DNA of 6,315 nucleotides from Campylobacterales bacterium (lineage in GTDB: Bacteria > Campylobacterota > Campylobacteria > Campylobacterales > Sulfurimonadaceae), in assembly GCA_016937915.1 (NCBI GenBank), contig JAFGVR010000216.1, positions 1 through 6,315 of the forward strand, in the 5' to 3' direction. The position numbers and the translations under genes were made by a program. Of this stretch, positions 5,547-6,315 are shown piece after piece; the stretch's first letter is position 1; each line of letters opens with the position of its first letter. The notes under the pieces were generated by a model. That model was given only the letters and a program-made list of their open reading frames with translations, searched no databases and was not told where the DNA came from.

Positions 5547-6315
5547 ATGGATGAATCTAAATGGTTAAGACGCATAGAGAGGGAAAAGAGAGCTAGAAAA
5601 GAGGCTGAGCAACTTCTTGAGAGTAAAAGTCTAGAGCTTTGGAGTGTAAATCAAAGTCTTGAAGAAAAAGTAAGAGAGCGAACTCTTAGCCTTCAAAATG
5701 CCTTAGATGCAGCTAAAGAAGCAAATCGAGCAAAAGATGAGTTTTTATCTAATATGTCTCACGAGATAAGAACCCCTTTAAATGCGATAATAGGGTTTGT
5801 GGATGTTATGCTTATGCAAAACTTAGATCAACCTAAGCGTGAAAAATACCTAAATATAATGAAACAAAGTGGGAAAAATCTACTAAGTATAATTAATGAT
5901 ATTTTAGACTTTTCAAAAATTCAAAGTGGTAACTTCAACATAGATAAAAAAGATGTTGATTTAAAACAATCGTTACTTAACTGCTGTTCTATTTTTAAAG
6001 CTCAAGCCTCAAATAAAAATATAACTTACAAATATAGTATATCTGAAGATTTTCCAAAACTACTTAGTGTAGATGAAACAAGAGTTGTTCAAATCTTAAA
6101 TAATTTTATAAGCAACGCCATAAAATTTACCCCATCAAATGGTGATATAACAATCTCATTTAAATATAACTATACAGATTCTACTTTAACAGCTCAAGTT
6201 AAAGATAGTGGCATAGGGATAGAGAAATCAAAACAACAAAAAAATTTTCACCATTTGAACAAGAGGATAACGGTACAACAAGAGAGTATGGAGGAACTGG
6301 TCTTGGACTTTCTAT
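5547..6315 (+). CDS. H-NOX-associated sensor histidine kinase, 3' end outside the window, frame break near 6240
   Basis: This is a cytoplasmic histidine kinase that autophosphorylates and should be controlled by the H-NOX protein. From ATG 5547, residues about 5-65 form a charged coiled coil (WLRRIEREKRARKEAEQLLE, then SLEEKVRERTLSLQ) without a sensor or membrane segment. The HisKA domain follows with FLSNMSHEIRTPLNAIIGF, phospho-accepting His72. The ATPase domain shows the N box FISNAIKFTP (Asn190) and the G1 box KDSGIGI (Asp220). At about residue 232 the frame breaks. FSPFEQED and the G2 box GGTGLGLS are encoded from 6245 on, but in the -1 frame. The original frame stays open to the window edge and would encode an unrelated tail. 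The break falls in A7T4 (6238-6248), so one missing base would explain it. A receiver domain may follow outside the window, as in many such kinases. The kinase family is certain; whether the reading frame is really broken is not. Confidence 0.5.
   Translation, partial: MDESKWLRRIEREKRARKEAEQLLESKSLELWSVNQSLEEKVRERTLSLQNALDAAKEANRAKDEFLSNMSHEIRTPLNAIIGFVDVMLMQNLDQPKREKYLNIMKQSGKNLLSIINDILDFSKIQSGNFNIDKKDVDLKQSLLNCCSIFKAQASNKNITYKYSISEDFPKLLSVDETRVVQILNNFISNAIKFTPSNGDITISFKYNYTDSTLTAQVKDSGIGIEKSKQQKNFHHLNKRITVQQESMEELVLDFL

Noticed and set aside
1..6315. Mobile element, CRISPR array, tRNA or rRNA
   Set aside because: No transposase or integrase motifs, no regularly spaced repeats, and no tRNA or rRNA landmarks were seen on either strand.

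Overview
The window looks like chromosomal DNA of a low-GC Gram-negative bacterium. It is most likely a member of the Campylobacterota (Epsilonproteobacteria, Sulfurimonas- or Arcobacter-like). This is an inference from the AT-rich codon use, near-perfect TATAAT -10 boxes without clear -35 boxes, and the gene set (RhlE-type helicase, TruC, a DUF2062 membrane protein, an H-NOX/histidine kinase pair). No rRNA, tRNA, CRISPR array, transposase or integrase was seen.

Layout. The left two thirds is read on the minus strand. From right to left it holds an RhlE-type DEAD-box helicase (about 4397 to 3132); an abutting truC tRNA pseudouridine synthase gene split by a +1 frameshift near 2727-2729; a 226-bp gap with a good promoter for the next gene; a secreted 338-residue protein built of GWN/YWV-type modules; and, overlapping it by one base, a secreted multidomain protein (LamG, a fragment resembling a BspA/DUF285 repeat, F5/8C discoidin domain) that runs off the left edge. 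The right third is read on the plus strand: a DUF2062 inner-membrane protein, a heme-based nitric oxide sensor (H-NOX), and the start of a soluble sensor histidine kinase that runs off the right edge. The helicase and DUF2062 genes diverge from a very short promoter region around 4398-4471.

How the genes work together. rhlE and truC form an RNA-metabolism operon (helicase plus tRNA U65 pseudouridylation). The two secreted proteins are translationally coupled and probably act together at the cell surface or outside the cell, in glycan or protein binding. Their substrate and anchoring cannot be read from this window. H-NOX and the kinase share an extended -10 promoter and lie 6 bp apart. By analogy with known H-NOX/kinase systems, NO binding to the heme would control autophosphorylation of the kinase, which shows no sensor domain of its own.

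Points that stand out. The H-NOX protein has Lys in place of the Arg of the YxSxR heme-propionate motif. It also has Leu at the position of the distal Tyr of oxygen-binding relatives. Two genes are broken by single-base frame changes, truC and the kinase. The kinase break sits exactly on an A_AAA_AAT heptamer. These may be sequence errors, real mutations or, less likely, recoding sites. I did not find a convincing wholly new system; the secreted gene pair is the least characterised part.
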